Assembly (NCBI GenBank): GCA_013331965.1
Contig: DUFL01000051.1
Span: 33,238 to 39,575, forward strand
Reading direction: 5' to 3'
DNA: 6,338 bases
From: Candidatus Woesearchaeota archaeon
GTDB lineage: Archaea > Nanobdellota > Nanobdellia > Woesearchaeales > UBA10107
Below the pieces are notes generated by a model. The model was not told the origin of the DNA, did not search any database, and was given only the letters and a program-made list of their open reading frames with translations. The position numbers were made by a program, and so were the translations under genes. Shown here in pieces: positions 4,839 through 6,338 of this stretch (its first letter is position 1; the number at the start of each line of letters is the position of its first letter).

Positions 4839-6251
4839 ATGAAAAAGAGACTGTTCACATTCACAGTAATTCTTCTGTTACTGCCATTTGTTTCTGCTGA
4901 AGTCACCAAGATTGTCCTGCAAAAACAGACGGCCGAAGCAACTATCTCTCCGTTAGGTGAGGCTAAATTCGCGATTGAAGTGACAAACGGCAATTCATTC
5001 TCTGATATCTTTTACTTAGAGCTGTCCGATATATCGTGGTCACTAAGGACTTTGAATACTCCTGATGCTACAACGGGAATATTCCTTGAACCAAATGAAA
5101 AAGCAAAATCTACCATTTATGTAAAACCTACTGAAGGTGTTGTCGAGGGAACACATTATGTCGAGCTAAGGATAAGATCTTCTGAAACCGGAGAATATAC
5201 AAGCGAATTATTCATAGTCAGGGTAGATTCCAGAGTGATAGATTATTCTGTCAAAGTTCCTGTAGAAATTCTTGAGCCGACTTCGATAGACCCTGCAAGA
5301 ACAAACTCAGTAAAGGTGCTTATTAAAAATCCCTATCCTGTTCACATGATTAATGTCAGCGTATCGGCAAACAGCAAATTTCTGAACAAGGATATCATTG
5401 TCGATATCCCGCCAAAATCAGATAAAGTGATTGAGTTTTCGCTAAACCTTGATTCCACAACTCCGAAACAGGAAGATCTGGTAACTGTTCTTGTGACGCA
5501 GAACGGCAGAGAGATGGCTTTCATAGAAAAAATACTTTCAATAAAGGAGTACAGGCTGCCTTACAAGCAGGATATCAGCGTTGAAAAAGTATTTTTAGGA
5601 AAGGTGCACAAATACACATTTACAAATACGGAGAACTCGCAGAAAACACAGGATGTCATGATACAGAAAATGCTAACTCCGGCATTTTTGATAACTAATC
5701 CGTCTGCAGGGACGGAAGTGTTTGATGACAAGATATATTTCATATGGAAATCGGTAACTTTGAATCCAAACGAGTCATATTCAGTGACAATTAAAGAAGA
5801 TTACAGGCAGTATGTAATTGCTGTTTTAGCGATAATCCTGGTATTGATATTATACTTCGGATTCAGAAGTCCAATCATAATAAAGAAAAAAGCCTATGCA
5901 ATCCATAGAAAAGACACAGGAAATAACGAGATGAAAGTTGTGCTTTACGTAAAGAACAGAAGTTTCAGAACGCTTGAAAAAGTAAGAGTGCTGGACAGGC
6001 TGCCTGGAATACACAGGGTAGAGGAAGATTTCGGGCCAGGAACTCCAGAGCCGAAATACAGGAAGAGCCATGAAGAGATTATATTAGATTGGGACATAAT
6101 ACTATCTCCAAAAGAAGAAAGAATCTTCACATATAAGGTTAAATCAGCACTTCCTTTGGTGGGAGAGTTCACTTTGAAGCCTTGTGTTGTTCAGTACGGA
6201 CACAAAGGAAAAAGAACTTCATCTGCTCCTTATAGATTGATTATTGATTAG
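4839..6251 (+). CDS. Signal-peptide, single-span membrane protein with Ig-like (NEW3/CARDB-like) and DUF11-like domains
   Basis: A 470-residue cell-surface protein of unknown function. Residues 1-20 are a classical signal peptide (basic MKKR, hydrophobic core, VSA before a likely cleavage at 20/21). Residues about 21-130 and 135-235 form two beta-rich Ig-like units of the NEW3/CARDB sort, with the recurring pattern of N-rich turns, PxExxx and alternating hydrophobics. About 240-320 is a third beta region. Residues 325-342 (YVIAVLAIILVLILYFGF) are a membrane helix followed by RSPIIIKKK, so the C-terminus should be cytoplasmic. Residues 363-470 resemble DUF11 (VKNRSF...VRVLDRLPG, then ILSPKEERIFTYKVK). 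N172 and N311 are in N-x-S sequons on the external side. The start is the first in-frame ATG and gives a perfect signal peptide. Such proteins usually act in adhesion or envelope structure; that role is inferred. It has its own promoter, and no partner gene is visible. Confidence 0.8.
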   Translation: MKKRLFTFTVILLLLPFVSAEVTKIVLQKQTAEATISPLGEAKFAIEVTNGNSFSDIFYLELSDISWSLRTLNTPDATTGIFLEPNEKAKSTIYVKPTEGVVEGTHYVELRIRSSETGEYTSELFIVRVDSRVIDYSVKVPVEILEPTSIDPARTNSVKVLIKNPYPVHMINVSVSANSKFLNKDIIVDIPPKSDKVIEFSLNLDSTTPKQEDLVTVLVTQNGREMAFIEKILSIKEYRLPYKQDISVEKVFLGKVHKYTFTNTENSQKTQDVMIQKMLTPAFLITNPSAGTEVFDDKIYFIWKSVTLNPNESYSVTIKEDYRQYVIAVLAIILVLILYFGFRSPIIIKKKAYAIHRKDTGNNEMKVVLYVKNRSFRTLEKVRVLDRLPGIHRVEEDFGPGTPEPKYRKSHEEIILDWDIILSPKEERIFTYKVKSALPLVGEFTLKPCVVQYGHKGKRTSSAPYRLIID

Positions 6252-6324
6252 AAATTCTTGATTAAGTTAGCACCAATTACGAGGCTTAGTTTGTTGCAGA
6301 TTAAAATAAGCTAAAGGGAATTCA

Positions 6325-6338
6325 ATTCGTGTTCGAAT
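6325..6338. repeat. Inverted repeat at the window edge
   Basis: ATTCG (6325-6329) and CGAAT (6334-6338) are perfect inverted arms around TGTT, and the pairing may continue beyond the window. The rest of the 87 bp after the last gene holds no reading frame, T-run or recognisable RNA gene. Confidence 0.3.

Noticed and set aside
6271..6338. Possible partial tRNA, because the window ends in GTTCGAAT, like a T-arm.
   Set aside because: Counting back from the T-loop gives no matching anticodon stem, no U33 with a sensible anticodon and no D-loop GG. The motif is equally explained by the ATTCG/CGAAT inverted repeat.

Overview
This AT-rich window looks like chromosomal DNA of an archaeon. The evidence is a complete ribosomal protein eL15 (L15e), a family absent from bacteria; a Rad50-type ATPase with a CxxC zinc hook; and TATA boxes placed 25-50 bp ahead of every complete gene. 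The short divergent proteins, the compact Rad50 and the many single-gene transcription units would fit a small-genome (DPANN-type) archaeon such as a Woesearchaeota or Pacearchaeota relative. That placement is inference and cannot be proven from the window.

Layout, left to right. Positions 1-384 (+) hold the 3' part of a VIT1/CCC1-like membrane transporter of the short archaeal kind. Its stop codon abuts the stop codon of a convergent gene (385-843, -) for a 152-residue protein with nine cysteines that I do not recognise. That gene has a TATA box about 25 bp before its ATG, so its mRNA is probably leaderless. The gap 844-1056 holds this promoter, a 68-nt imperfect inverted repeat (960-1027) and the T-rich terminator of eL15. 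The eL15 gene (1057-1632, -) has a strong Shine-Dalgarno and a leader of roughly 70 nt. It diverges from a ROK-fold gene (1822-2676, +), and the 189-bp space between them carries a TATA box for each direction and a small dyad.

The ROK protein is unusual: the two phosphate-binding loops, the catalytic Asp and the zinc loop are all changed, so it may not be a normal sugar kinase. Next comes a compact 680-residue Rad50-like ATPase (2719-4761, +), again apparently leaderless and with no mre11 beside it in this window. A hairpin followed by T4 overlaps its 3' end. The last gene (4839-6251, +) encodes a secreted-then-anchored protein: signal peptide, external Ig-like domains, one membrane span and an Ig/DUF11-like domain predicted on the cytoplasmic side. 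The final 87 bp hold only a short inverted repeat that runs to the window edge.

The genes do not form one obvious pathway: each complete gene seems to have its own promoter, and the mix (metal transport, translation, DNA repair, cell surface) is typical housekeeping. I see no mobile element, CRISPR array, rRNA or convincing tRNA. The points most worth following up are the degenerate ROK protein, the cysteine-rich protein and the intergenic inverted repeat.
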